Shown: positions 1-10,913 of the stretch, one piece after another | How the letters are laid out: each line of letters starts with the position of its first letter | How positions within the stretch are numbered: the stretch's first letter is position 1 | From: Paraconiothyrium sp. Pb-2020 | Taxonomy: Eukaryota > Ascomycota > Dothideomycetes > Pleosporales > Didymosphaeriaceae | Direction: 5' to 3' | NCBI GenBank assembly: GCA_022419385.1 | Contig: JAJUBI010000007.1 | Coordinates: forward strand, 281,768 to 345,767 | DNA: 64,000 nucleotides | Notes under the pieces: model-generated | Database searches by the model: none | Seen by the model: the letters and a program-made list of their open reading frames with translations, nothing else | Told to the model about the DNA's origin: nothing | Program-made: the position numbers and the translations under genes

Positions 1-1
1 G

Positions 2-202
2 GCCGGCCGCGACGGCAAGAAGGGCGAGTGGCCCGTCAAGGTCATCCCCAACGCCTTCGAAATGCAGAAGAATGTCTATCCCGATATGGTCGCGCTCAAG
101 AACGGATTCAAGATGCTCTTCCAGTCAAAGAGCAGAGTTGCGGGGCCGCCTTCTGGCCCGGGACAAAGGCCGGCGGCGCAGGCGATTCCGATCAGGCGTT
201 GA
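2..202 (+). CDS. 3' end of an unrecognised gene entering from the left
   Basis: An open frame runs from the window edge to a TGA at 200-202 and gives 66 residues. It is mixed basic and hydrophobic (a Pro-Asn-Ala-Phe-Glu stretch, then YPDMVALKNGFKMLF) and ends in a Pro/Gly/Ala-rich tail. Codon use is GC-rich at third positions like the housekeeping genes at the right of the window, and no competing frame is as long. The 5' part lies outside the window, so start and family cannot be judged. I do not recognise the fragment. It may be the last exon of a multi-exon gene. Confidence 0.5.
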   Translation, partial: AGRDGKKGEWPVKVIPNAFEMQKNVYPDMVALKNGFKMLFQSKSRVAGPPSGPGQRPAAQAIPIRR

Positions 203-496
203 GATGGTTTGCTCAGCGCGCAGATTGAGATATTTACTCCGTGCATTGTATTATAACTTGATATTTGTACCGCACAGCACAGTGCGGGGACCAAAATTTT
301 GCTAGATTGGGGCAGTGGAATCGCGCCGGCTTGGTGCTGGGGGTTTAGCTTTTGTGGTGCGCTTTGTAGGGCATGGTTTGGAGTTGCAGCCTGGTTATGT
401 ATGTGGGCATGAAACGATCCGTGGAGATCATATAGTCTGGATACACTCGCAATAGTATTGATCAAATGATGCGTTGTTGTGCAAAGGGCAGACTCC

Positions 497-737
497 CTAC
501 GTAGGGCGTTTGGAAAGGGTGTATGTCGATAAGACTGCAACGTGCTCCGGCTTTTTGCCTGCTTGGAAACGCTCCCACGGCTTGATCCAGCTATAGCCGG
601 ACTTTTGATCGTCGCTTGGCATGCATGACAGTATATCACAATGTAGTATTCTAATTTCAACCTACAGGGTAAGATGATGAGGAAAAAGGAATTGTCTTGA
701 CAATGAACTGTAGTATGGCGTGCGTGCCTCCGTGGGC
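497..737 (-). repeat. Second, degraded copy of a subtilase C-terminal tail
   Basis: Read on the minus strand, this segment repeats the tail of the subtilase relic at 744-1330. Both copies contain the segments SDDQKSGYSWIKPWE and KPEHVAVL or RPEHVAVL, and each ends in its own stop codon a few residues after a Lys-Arg pair. This copy starts about seven bases after the stop of the first copy, so the two are in direct tandem. About 85 AT-rich bases interrupt it between the His-Gly-Gly part and the SDDQK part. It is not expected to be translated. It is best read as a partial tandem duplication of the gene end. Confidence 0.7.
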
Positions 738-743
738 TTCTCA

Positions 744-1330
744 CTACTTCAGGCGTTTAGAAAGAGCGTACGCCATCAACACTGCAACATGCTCTGGCCT
801 TCTACCCGTTTTGAACAGCTCCCACGGCTTGATCCAACTGTACCCAGATTTTTGATCGTCGCTCGACATGAACTTCAGTATGGCATGCATGCCCCCGTGG
901 GTTTCTACTGTAGCTACTTCTCCTTCAGGAAACGTGTGGTGTTCAAACAGGTCTTCGTATTGTCTCCAAACTCGATCACGAGTGCGGCTATACCGGCGAC
1001 GATAGGTGTTGCCATTGATGTCCCATCCAGCGAGACTCGAGGCATGCCTTCGGCTTGAACTTCGTAGCTGGGGTCAAGATCGAGCAGATGCGGCGGATAT
1101 GCTGCGATGAGTCCCTCAACCACCATGCTGAAACTGTCAGTACTGGGCTTGGGTGGAGGTGTGAATCGTGAAGGGTCACCACCCTCGTCGGTGGAGTGGA
1201 TGCAGAAGACGTTGCCGAAGTGAGATGCCGGATATCCGATTGTAGGTGTGCCGCGTGCACCATCGTTGCATGCCGCTGCGAAGAGCAAGATCGGACGTTT
1301 GGTACAGAGGTCGATGATAGCAATTGACCC
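744..1330 (-). pseudogene. Subtilisin-like serine protease (S8), 5'-truncated and frameshifted
   Basis: The minus-strand frame from 1330 carries the second half of a peptidase S8 domain. It contains an ILLFAAACNDG strand with the oxyanion-hole Asn, a GYPA segment, VFCIHSTD, and the catalytic-serine motif GTSMATPIVAGIAALV near 980-1030. The frame then shifts by one base near 960-970. In the next frame a typical family tail continues (YEDLFEHHTFPEGE, later SGYSWIKPWELFK) to a stop at 744-746. The Asp and His parts of the triad are absent upstream, where an in-frame TAA stands at 1331-1333. Such intracellular subtilases occur in fungi alone or in NLR and ankyrin proteins. The truncation plus frameshift argue for a relic, although an unrecognised upstream exon cannot be excluded. 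Confidence 0.75.
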
Positions 1331-1635
1331 TTATGTAGCGCAGTTTTTTTTCAATCGGGGTGTCCGTAAAACTCAAAAAAGCATGACCAAGCCTCCGAGG
1401 TATCGGTCACCAGAAGCTTGCATTTGGCCGTCACGCTGTTTCACCAATACAAAACCCGTTACCACCCGATACTTGATGATCAACACTCGGCATGATGATG
1501 TTACAGCACGCCTCCTCTTTCCGATGGAGTGGGTGTGGACTTCAAATTGAAATCGAATAACATGGGTATCGTAAAGCATCCTCTATATCCCGTCTATCCC
1601 TCCTGTCAACGCCAAATTAGACTTCTGCTGAGCAA

Positions 1636-3674
1636 TCATCGCCGAATCTCCGTGATATCAACGCTGACCTTCCCCTTATTCTTACTCTGCCACCTATACG
1701 GCTCAAATCCATCTCCACTGCCCGCACCACGGCTCCCAACGCGCTGGTACGGCTCCGCAACGAAATTATTAGGCGCGAAGTTCGGCGCGGGAACAGCGTT
1801 GTACGCTTTTCTGCGGCGCATGAGTCTTGACGTCGTTAGTTTTTACTATCCAACAGTGATGAAAGAAGGAGAAGGAACAAGGAAAAGGAAACTTACACAA
1901 CCGCAGCGATGATGGCGATGATCACAAATAGCCCCACACCAACAGACACGCCGATGATGACCTTGTTGCTCACCCCGCCCGTCTTGCCATTCACAATATC
2001 GCTCGCCTTCGCGCCGACATCCTCACCGCCAGCATCTTTGCCAGAAGCACTCGGCGTGGGCGGTGCTGTGTAACTCACGGGACTCCCGCTCGTGCTCGAG
2101 AAGCTCAGCGCGTTGTCGCCAAACGTCTGCGTTTTGACTACTTCATCAGTCACGCCGGGGGTAGGCGGCCACGTTACGTCTGCTCCAGAGGGAACGATGG
2201 TGGTCAGCGTGCGCGTTTCGACCGTTTGTGTTGTAACTTGAAGACTGTTGGGGCAGTTTCCGATGACGGAGGTCTGGCACTGGACGCCTGTGTGTGTGAT
2301 CTTTGTCTTCGTGGTTACGGTCTCAGACTCTTCTCGCTTTCCGGGCTTTGCAGTCGGCGTAGGCGACGCGGTCACGGCAGCGGGCGAGGTGGGCTTGTGG
2401 GCGCAGACTTCTGCGAGGGCAGTCGTCCAGATGGGGATGCTAGTTGCCGCGACGGGGCCCCAGGTATCCGTGTCGAAGACGACGCTCGCGCCTGCGACGG
2501 CACCGAGCGCAATCTGGTACTCTTGCAGAACGTGGATTTCGCAATCTGCGTCTGCGGGTGCGAGGGTGACGTTTGTGGTGAACTCGGCGAGATTGGCGTA
2601 GACGCCTACTTCGATGCCGCCGGCTACTTCCGGGGTGCCGAGGGTGGTGTTGAAGATAGTTATGTCTGGGGTGCCGGGCGCTGTGACGGCGATGCCGGAG
2701 TGGATTCCTATGCGGAGGATGGCGGACAGGACGACGCCGGCTTTCTCGATGGTCACGGGGAGGAACTCGAATTGGCCGCCGTTGAAGACGATATTGGAGA
2801 CGGAGTCGCTGAAGAGCGCGATGTCGATGCCCACTCCGTCGTCTAGCTTGATGTGCAGTCCGCTGCTGATGTCAATCTCACCCTGGACGGAGAGAAGGAG
2901 ATCGACTTTAAAGACGACACCGAGGGTAAGGTTCTTGCCCACGGCGACGCCGATGGGCGTGTTGGATGTGAAGAGGTTAAGCTCGTATGTTGCGCCTGCA
3001 CCTAGCACCGTGTTGAGCTCGAGATACAGCTCCATATCGTCGAACATGAAGTTTAGCGTGACATCGTCAATGGGCGCAATGTCCATGTCGAAGCTGTAGT
3101 TGAGAGGCGGAAATGCAAAGTCGTGCCAGTCAATACCATCGTCGAGATTCTTCGCCACGCCCTTGAAGTAGTCCTCGAAGTAGTCTTCTACCTCTTGCGT
3201 GAAGTTGTCGACTGTGTTGAAGACGGAAGAGACGGTTTTGTTGAGCGCTTCGCCAGCATCGAAGTCGTCGGCGATATGGAGGCCTGCGCTTGCGACGCCT
3301 TTGACGTAGCATGTCGTGCAGGTGATTTCTACGCCTGCGGATACAGAAGCTGAGGCGTTGCCGTTGCCTGTCTCAACGGATTCGGATGCGCCGCTGGTGA
3401 TCGGGTTAGATGGTCATTAAGACATCCAGGGGAATTGTACGTACTACTTCAGCAGAACGGCCCCATCCCAGCTCCTGTCAAAGGTGACATTCCCCTTGAG
3501 GTCCTCTCTCTTCTGATGTCTCGCTTCAGCAAGCCCTCTTCGAATGGCAAGGTGAGTATCCGCATCTGTGTGCCCCGGCGCATTGTAAGTGCGAACAGAG
3601 ACATCGGCCGCATCAGCAAGGCCAATGAAGCCAGCAGCTAGACCAAACACCGTTGCTATTCCTCTCATGACCAT
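1636..3674 (-). CDS. Secreted single-pass membrane glycoprotein, fungal-specific
   Basis: There are three exons: 3674-3445, 3393-1897 and 1825-1636. The introns are 51 and 71 bases (GTACGT...CCAG and GTAAGT...AAG), and the product is about 638 residues. It starts with a signal peptide (Met-Val-Met-Arg then a hydrophobic stretch to ALADAAD-like cleavage sites). A long extracellular part follows, with beta-rich acidic segments, several N-glycosylation sequons and a cysteine pair CTTC. A Ser/Thr/Pro-rich stalk comes next, then one hydrophobic helix near residues 555-578 and a short basic cytoplasmic tail starting MRRRKAYN. Both exon joins keep phase, and the second join is required to complete the membrane helix and tail. 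I do not recognise a named domain. The architecture suggests a plasma-membrane or cell-wall sensor or adhesin-like protein, which is inference. Confidence 0.8.
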
Positions 3675-6177
3675 ATTGTCAAATCTGTGATCAATGTTTT
3701 CGCAGTCTCAAATACACAAGAAAGGAATCGTAGCCTTGCATCTACAGCCCCGAACCTTTCGTCCTTATGTATTTGCAGCACTCCAGCGCCGCACATGCGC
3801 ATCTGCATCTCCGTGCCCCCATCCCAAGGCTAAAATAAGGCCGTGCCAAGGGCCAAACTGGTGCAGGGAGTGCATCAGAACACGGTGCCTTACCCAACGC
3901 GGCGTCGGACCCAAGGAGCTGGCTTAACACGACGATCCGTGGGCTTGCGCTAACGAGTGTGGGAGTACGGCGGGCTACTTCGGTCATACAAAATGTTTGC
4001 TCAAGTCCGGCGTCCATGTTGAACCAAAATTAGTGCGATACTGAATTGTCGCTGCGCATGAAGCATTTCGCTCGTTGTAATATGATGCTTCTGGTGTACT
4101 TCTAGTCCGAGTTAGAACCGTGAGATCTTGCTCGAAACATGCTGAGTGTTCGAGGATGAACAGATCCCAAACGACGCACAGCCTCAAACTCGGAGTTGGA
4201 CGGGGGGATGAACGATGCCACAACGGGACATGCGCTACGCCGCATCCAGCAACATTTTGGCCCCCCCGAACAAAGCCCCGGATACTTCGCGTAGGCGCAC
4301 GAGCACTATGAAACGCTATGCACGCGACACTGCCAGCCTTGGGGATAGACATCTGACAGGCGCAGCAAAGTTGTCTGGGGGTAATTCTCCTATCGCGGGA
4401 GGGACAGAGGCGGGACAAGAAAAGAACGTGACGATCAGTCAAGGAGATGCTGGGGGCGTTTCAGGTGGTGCTGTGCCGCAAGGCTGCGGTGTTCGTGTCA
4501 GTAGTGAGGTTGAAATCGAGGTGGGGGTACAAAAGAGGCAATCGTCTGGAATACGACCGGCGCTAGTAGTGGCACTTGCCTTTCATGGCATGCCATGTGC
4601 GCTGCGGAACTGGCCACTACCTAGACAACAGTTACTGCTTCTACCACTGGCGATAAGTCCGATGGTCATGAACGAATGTGGCAGGAAGGATCTCGTGGAA
4701 GGCAAGCGTATATACTTATCCGGAGTTCCACTATGTCCGTAACATCAAGCGAGGCCTCAGTGTGGGGATTGGACAGATCGATGAGAGGTTTGCTAAGGAG
4801 CGTAGTCATAGAGGGAGGTATGACAGCATATGTGAAGGGTCTGGTGTACATTTGTATGCTGTACTTTGTAGCAGCTTGTTCGAAAATCTTACAAATATAA
4901 GTACCGCATGTTTGTAGCACTTTCGTGTGCTACCACATACTTCGCATACCTCAGCAAGTCACTGACTACCCGTATCGTCTTTTATCCATGTACTTTGTGT
5001 GGGCTGCGCGTCTTGGTCTCATCGCTAAGCAATTCAATTCCAACAAGGCTTTCACATTACTGCTACCTGCCTAACACTCTGCCCAAAAGGATTGGAACTC
5101 AGCAGCCTGGATGTACACATATGCGGATATCAAACACCTTTGGGTGCGATGGGTATTAGCGATTGACGGATTTAATGCGGACTGTCATGCTCAGTGCACC
5201 GGCCTCACTTAGACTGGCGACCTCTTACTCGAGTACAAATTTAACTCAACTGTAATTCGCCAGTGGCGATTTGGTAACTTTATCGCAGCAAGGAACAGAA
5301 ACCCCAAGCACTAAGCTATCTAAGATTATCTCAAATAAAAACAGGACATAAGGACCACCTTACGCCTGTAGAACAGTCTGGCACGAACGTCGACCCTGAC
5401 AGACCTCAACGTACTTACCTCTTCTCCGTTAAGTCATTATAAGCCTACCCCCGATAACACAGACCTAGAGTTCTTGTGTCATTAATGACACATGTAATGC
5501 GCCACTCATTTTAAAGTCACACGGCTGCATCAAGCGCTCATCCACAAACACTGTCGAGAGCTACACGTCGCTTATCAGCCGCAGCGCTGGCAGGGACTAT
5601 GGCTCGGACGTTGAAATGTCGGACAAGCATTTCCATAGCGAACAGGTTGTCGTCTATTCCTTGGTACATAAGTGGCTAATATCATGTATGGCACCTGGCA
5701 ATGTTGTGGAAACGGCCACGTATAACATCACCTATGAGGAGAAGCACGCGGCTTGCAGGGAAGCCTATACATTCAGGGTTTCCAGTGATGATGTTCGATC
5801 GTTAGACTGGTGGTCTCTTGGACTTTTGGACTTTTGGTGATTATGATGGCACTAGGCGTGGGTTTTACGCGCATTAGGTGTTTCAGCGCATAAGGTTGCT
5901 GTTCATAACACTGATTCATTACCGCCATAGCTTCATATCGGCCAAAGGCAACCACGCTGAACACCTATACGCCCCATGACTCCTCTTCTCGTTTTTGACC
6001 GAGTGACTGAGATGTGTTCATCTAAAGGTTCCAGTCCTCGGATCTGATTATGCATGTATCCTTATAGCATACTGTGTCCCCTCCTTATGCGTCATGTCGC
6101 CAAGGTTTTTAGGCAACAATCAGTATTGATAGGGATTCATACCCGAAGCATCACTGGTGTCCAGCCCTAATGACAAT
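3675..6177. other. Gene-free stretch
   Basis: About 2.5 kb without a supported gene. Only short overlapping frames occur on both strands, with no recognisable domain, and no structured repeat was seen. The left end serves as the promoter of the membrane glycoprotein and the right end as the promoter of the KDEL protein. Confidence 0.5.
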
Positions 6178-7488
6178 ATGAAATTCTCTATATGCCTTTT
6201 CGCCTTAGGCGCTCTCGCAAACGCGAGCGTATACATTCCAACCACATTCCCAAAAATCTTCCAACTCAGTAAACTTCTTTGGTTTAAACGACCGAAAATC
6301 CCGCAGATCATCCTCGATACCGGCCACCCTTGGCTCGCGGACAACAAAGAGTGGCTTTCCAGCTATCCGAACATTCGCACTGCAATTTGCTCGAAAGATT
6401 CCGATCTTTGGACCAAGCCCACTACGACTCAACGCGCGCTCCCACTAGATCTTCTGACCAATATTACTATCAATAACTACAAACATGGCTGGAGTCGTTT
6501 ACGCTGGACGTTTGCGGGTATTCTTCTGAGAGAGTTGGAAGCTTGTCCAGCGGCACTGGAAGACGTAAAGAACTTGGATCTTCAGCTCTACGTCCATGAT
6601 TTCCAATACGACACATGGACAAGGGATGCAAAGCCGCCAAGGGAGCTCCCACTCCTATTTGCAGAGGTTCTTTCGAAGATGCCCAATTTAGAAATGCTGC
6701 GCTGGGAAGTACAACCAGAAGCAACAACTTCATTCGAGGCTGCGTTGACGAAGGCAAATATAACACTATCCAACCTGAAACATCTGGTTGACGAAGGACA
6801 TAATGCGTGGCTAGTCCGGCGGTGCCCCAACCTGGAAAAGATCTCGATCCCCTATGTCAACAGCGAGAACCGTGAGTGGAGGTTCGGCGACGACCCAAAG
6901 CTCAGGTGGGGGCAAAGCAGCATGGCTCTCATTAATGCTACAGAAGGACTGCCTCTCCAGAGCATACATATGGCCGCTATGTCTTGGCGATCAGCAGTAT
7001 GGATGGAACTTCTTGAAGCTATCTTGGAACTACATCCCAATCTCACCGACATAGGCATAGACGGTGACGTGTACAATCCAGCTGAAACAGGCAAAACACC
7101 GGAAAAGCTGCCGCAACTCGTGGAATCTCTTGCCCGCTTCTCGAATCTGAAGTCCCTGGCTCTTCCGCATCCAAGCCAGCTTGGCTTGGGTTTCGACGGC
7201 GGTCATTGGTGTGGGAACGCTTATGGCGGCGCTTCCGGCCGGGCCTACGGGCGCCGAGTCGCGCAAGAGCACGCTGAGACGACGGAGAAGGGGGCAAACA
7301 TGACTATCGAGGCGCTTCCACAGCTAAAACAGCTAAGTTTTGGGGGCTTGCAGGCGAATATCACCGTGAACGAGGACGGCGAGGTGGAGCTAGTGTGGCC
7401 ATGGACAGGGCGTATGGAGGAGTATACGTACGATATATGGCCAGAGCCAGAGGTAGAGGACTCCTTTGACGACAAGGATGAACTGTGA
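6178..7488 (+). CDS. Secretory LRR-like protein with C-terminal KDEL
   Basis: A single exon of 436 residues. The ATG at 6178 is chosen over one at 6157 because it puts a classic signal peptide (MKFSICLFALGALANAS) at the N terminus. The body has widely spaced leucine-rich stretches such as MPNLEMLRW, CPNLEKISIPYV, HPNLTDIGIDG and LPQLKQLSFGGL, the pattern of irregular F-box/LRR-type fungal proteins but without an F-box. There are at least six N-glycosylation sequons. The last four codons before the TGA are Lys-Asp-Glu-Leu, preceded by an acidic run, which is an ER-retrieval signal. The protein is therefore predicted to enter the ER and be retained there. The function is unknown. Confidence 0.85.
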   Translation: MKFSICLFALGALANASVYIPTTFPKIFQLSKLLWFKRPKIPQIILDTGHPWLADNKEWLSSYPNIRTAICSKDSDLWTKPTTTQRALPLDLLTNITINNYKHGWSRLRWTFAGILLRELEACPAALEDVKNLDLQLYVHDFQYDTWTRDAKPPRELPLLFAEVLSKMPNLEMLRWEVQPEATTSFEAALTKANITLSNLKHLVDEGHNAWLVRRCPNLEKISIPYVNSENREWRFGDDPKLRWGQSSMALINATEGLPLQSIHMAAMSWRSAVWMELLEAILELHPNLTDIGIDGDVYNPAETGKTPEKLPQLVESLARFSNLKSLALPHPSQLGLGFDGGHWCGNAYGGASGRAYGRRVAQEHAETTEKGANMTIEALPQLKQLSFGGLQANITVNEDGEVELVWPWTGRMEEYTYDIWPEPEVEDSFDDKDEL

Positions 7489-7597
7489 AGTGGGCTTAGC
7501 TGAGTGCTCAAGGAAACGGCCACTATTACATTTGGCGGAATACACTACGCAAGCTGCTGTCTGGGGACCCCTTGCAGGTTTACATCCATGTTATCGA

Positions 7598-10064
7598 TCA
7601 ATCGTACACGTCTAGCCCGCGTTCTCTCCACATCTGCTTCCACTCCGGTTCGCTGAACCACAAACCATGCATCTTGGCGCACGTCCTCCATCCTTTCTTC
7701 GCCGCTGCCACATACTCCGTGCCATTGATGTCTTTATCGTTGAGGTATTCATCGGTTGTGGTCTTCCAGTTGCCCTCGGATCCGATGAAGATCTTCCCAG
7801 CGCAGGTATTGCCTAAACGCGCGAGTACGAAGTTAGTGATTGTAAGTTGAAGAGTGGGGTGCGGTACGAGGTATACGGCGTATACGGCGTTCAGGGCGTT
7901 ACTTACATGCGCTCTCGGCAATCAGCTTCGACCGGGTGCGCGCACAGTCGACGTTACGAGAATGGCACTGGAGTGTATGTTTGGAGAGTCGGGCAGTGAG
8001 TTCATCAATATTCCTGGAGAAAACATAAAGAATCTGGGCCCGGATGGGTGGGTCAGGATAGCCACCATAATCCCCGGCAAAGATCCATTCAGGCCAGCCG
8101 AGTGCGGCATATCCTGGAGCGCATAGGTTCTCGGATGATTGGAGGATGGCGCCGGGGGTGGTGCTGAGGCAGATTCTGTCGAGTTGCTCAGCGGCCCGAA
8201 AAGGCCATTCGAACAAACGACCATATTCGCGGTTGCGCATGGCTTCGCGGAAGAGGTCGCCATGCTGCTGTACCAAGCGGTCGAGAGCGTTACGACATCG
8301 GTCGCTGCAAAGACGTCCGACGATATACTCGGACGGGATGATCTCCCGCTTAGCCATCTATAGGGGTTAGTAGGGTTGCTCTCGTCTAAAAAGTACGTTC
8401 TAGAGACTTACAATCGGGTCAAACCCTCCGTAGCATGGCATGTCTGCGAAGCTATCCAGTAACGTTTGGCTTGCCCGCAGCACGATTTCTGGAGCGCCCA
8501 CTTCCTTCAATTTCTCTAGCCTTTCTCGAGCCTCAACCAGCACTGCGGGGTCTTTGGGCAATCCGTGCAGGATGGCCCTGGTCTCATTGGAGAATTTTGG
8601 CTTGTCGACATTGCATGGTTTGTCTCCGCACCACCACCCAAGCTCTTCCCACTTTTTGTCCACTCTGCTCATTACGTCTCGAGCGTCATTGCGAGGACAC
8701 CTCGAGATTGCCTTCCGAAGCTTCTCGCGGAACTCGGACAGGCCGAGGGCTTCGCCTGTAGCCGGATCTAAGATCTGCCCAAACTCAAAGCTACGCATCT
8801 TACGGTCTAACCAGTCCAGGGTGCACCAACCGCAATCAGTTTCGCCCTCCCCGGGACCAACATTGCGCGCCGGCGCGCGGATACTGGTGGTCCTGTTGAC
8901 GCCGCTGGGCGAAAGCGCAGGGACTCGTTGAAACCCACCCCGTATGACCTTCTGTTTTGATGTCTGCTCCATGTAGGCGTCCAGGCCGTTGAGGTGCGCC
9001 TCATTCTTGCCATCAACAATACCCCACTTCATCCATAAATCTGCCGCACACGTCCCCCACTCTGTCTGGTCGCGTATGAATGAACGCCGGGGGCGTGCGC
9101 AGAATCGATTATAGCGCTCGAGCAAGTTTTTTATAACGTGGGCTGGGCCTTCTTCAATCTTGCCTTTCTCGAAGTATGCCCTTCCATCATTACCATAGCT
9201 TGCAAAGTCGAAACGGTCCGTTCGGTTGGTGCAGCTCTTGGCCAGCGGCTCTGCCATTCTCGCGATACTTTTGAGACACCCAGGTGTGCAGACAGCTTGG
9301 GAGTAGAAGAAGGGATCTTCTCCCTCCGCCTTGACATCGTCGGCATCACCATTGTCCCATGCTGAAGACAGCACCATGCGATGGCATGACAGACCAAGGC
9401 CGTTTCGTGTCCACGTGTTACTGCAAGTGTCCGTAGTGCCTGCTTCGAGAGCAGGATAGAGCTTTGGTAGCTTCAAATCGTAGTCGGATGATCCAGATGC
9501 CAACCACGCTGCCTCTTTGGACGGCTCTTTCGGGTCAAGCTTCTTGCCGTAAACAAGGACCAAGACGAGCGCTACAACGATGATGGCAATGGTAACGAAA
9601 GTCGAGATCATGAGGCAACAGAGCCACGCTTTACCCAGTCTTCTGAGAATTCGTACAATGGAATGTTGACGTTTGATAGGCTCGGTGGCTGCTTCATCCA
9701 CTTCACCCTCAGCAGGTACTGCATCTGGATCATCGCGGTAAGGTGGAAGGTTGCCGTCGTCTCCAACGGCATCGGGATCATCGCTGTATGGTGGAGGTGG
9801 TGTTTCGGCTTGTGCCTCTACAGGTGCGGGTGCTTGCGGTGGTGCGTCGACTTGATTGGGATCCTGACCCTGTAGAATCCTTTGCGTGCGAGCATATCGC
9901 TCGCTCTCTTGCTCTTCCAAAGCTAGTGCAAGCGCGAAGTCAGCATCTTCCTGCTCTTGCGACGCATACGCATCGGTATCGGCGATAGTATGCAAAGACA
10001 AAGCGTCAGCGGCAGTTGAGGGGTCGTCCTCGAGACGGGGTACAGACGCCTCGTCGGCAGCCAT
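7598..10064 (-). CDS. Single-pass membrane protein with PY and UIM-like motifs
   Basis: Three exons, 10064-8412, 8357-7907 and 7812-7598, with introns of 54 and 94 bases, give 772 residues. I start at the ATG at 10064 (Met-Ala-Ala-Asp-Glu) because the 52 codons upstream look non-coding. The cytosolic N terminus is acidic. A Phe-Ala-Leu-Ala-Leu-Ala-Leu-Glu-Glu helix at about 43-51 resembles a ubiquitin-interacting motif. Two near-repeats, PPPYSDDPDAV (about 90-100) and LPPYRDDPDAV (about 106-116), carry PY motifs. One transmembrane helix lies at about 147-173. The remaining 600 residues are extracytoplasmic, Cys- and Trp-containing, with scattered sequons, and match no domain I know. PY motifs usually recruit WW domains of Nedd4/Rsp5 ligases, so a ligase-adaptor role is possible but unproven. 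Confidence 0.8.
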
Positions 10065-10913
10065 GTCGTTGCTGCACGCAATGTGCGTTCCGTACAGCTG
10101 GCAGATGGGTCTTTTGGTATGTATGGTACAGAGATGGGAGGCCTCGAAGATGAACACAAGATGGGCAAACCTGCGGGGCGCGTAGGCCAGACCAGCCGAC
10201 TGGATCGATAACGGGGTCACCGGTGAGGATCAGAATCCTTGCCCAAGCATGTCTCAAGTGGGTTTTTTAGGGGCTGAGCCAGGCACCAGCCAATCAGTCA
10301 ATTTTCGCAAACCATTGCCGCCTGTGGTCTGCTACTTTGGAAGCCCCCAAGAAACAGAATGGTCTGGTCCCGCAGGCGACGGCGAGAATGTCAGAGCAAT
10401 ATACACAGAGATGGAGTCGCGTTCCCACGTGTCGCAGCCTGCACCAGCATTCGAATGCAGTTAGCGTCCTTGACGTGCCAGATCGTCCGACTAAATATAG
10501 AACATGGGAGGAACAGTAACAGCCATGTTCACCAACATGACAAGAGCCAGAACTTTGTTGTTGTATGTTGTGAGGCTTCCAAGAATACAGAAGCATTCGG
10601 ATTACACTTCGTCCCCGGCAGATATCCACAATGTGAACTCTGAGTTCACCTGCATGCACTCTCTGCTCGTGATGCGATGGTGTTCGAAGTTGCAATATGA
10701 TATGCGGTTCGAAGCACAAGACATCAAAGACTTGTAAGGCGTGCGTACGTGTGTGTAGGGTAGGACTCAATGGCGACAGAAACCCGCCAAGGGATTTAAA
10801 CTCCGATAGATCCGGCTTTATCGCAGCTCAACACCAACACATTCCAAAAAGCAACCATGGATTCGCCTTGAACATTGCCAGCACCGCTTTGCGGTCGTTG
10901 TCAACCACTGAAC
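10065..10913. promoter_or_regulatory. Divergent intergenic region
   Basis: About 850 bases separate the minus-strand PY-motif membrane protein from the plus-strand small GTPase, so both promoters must lie here. No coding signal was found. Just before the GTPase start there are C/A-rich pyrimidine tracts typical of fungal 5' UTRs. I cannot point to a defined operator. Confidence 0.5.

Noticed and set aside
76..744. 222-codon minus-strand open frame
   Set aside because: It has no coherent composition, and the DNA is better explained as the duplicated subtilase tail read in another frame plus non-coding sequence.
2226..2846. 206-codon plus-strand open frame rich in Gly, Asp and Cys
   Set aside because: It is antisense to exon 2 of the membrane glycoprotein, and its composition mirrors the codon bias of that exon.
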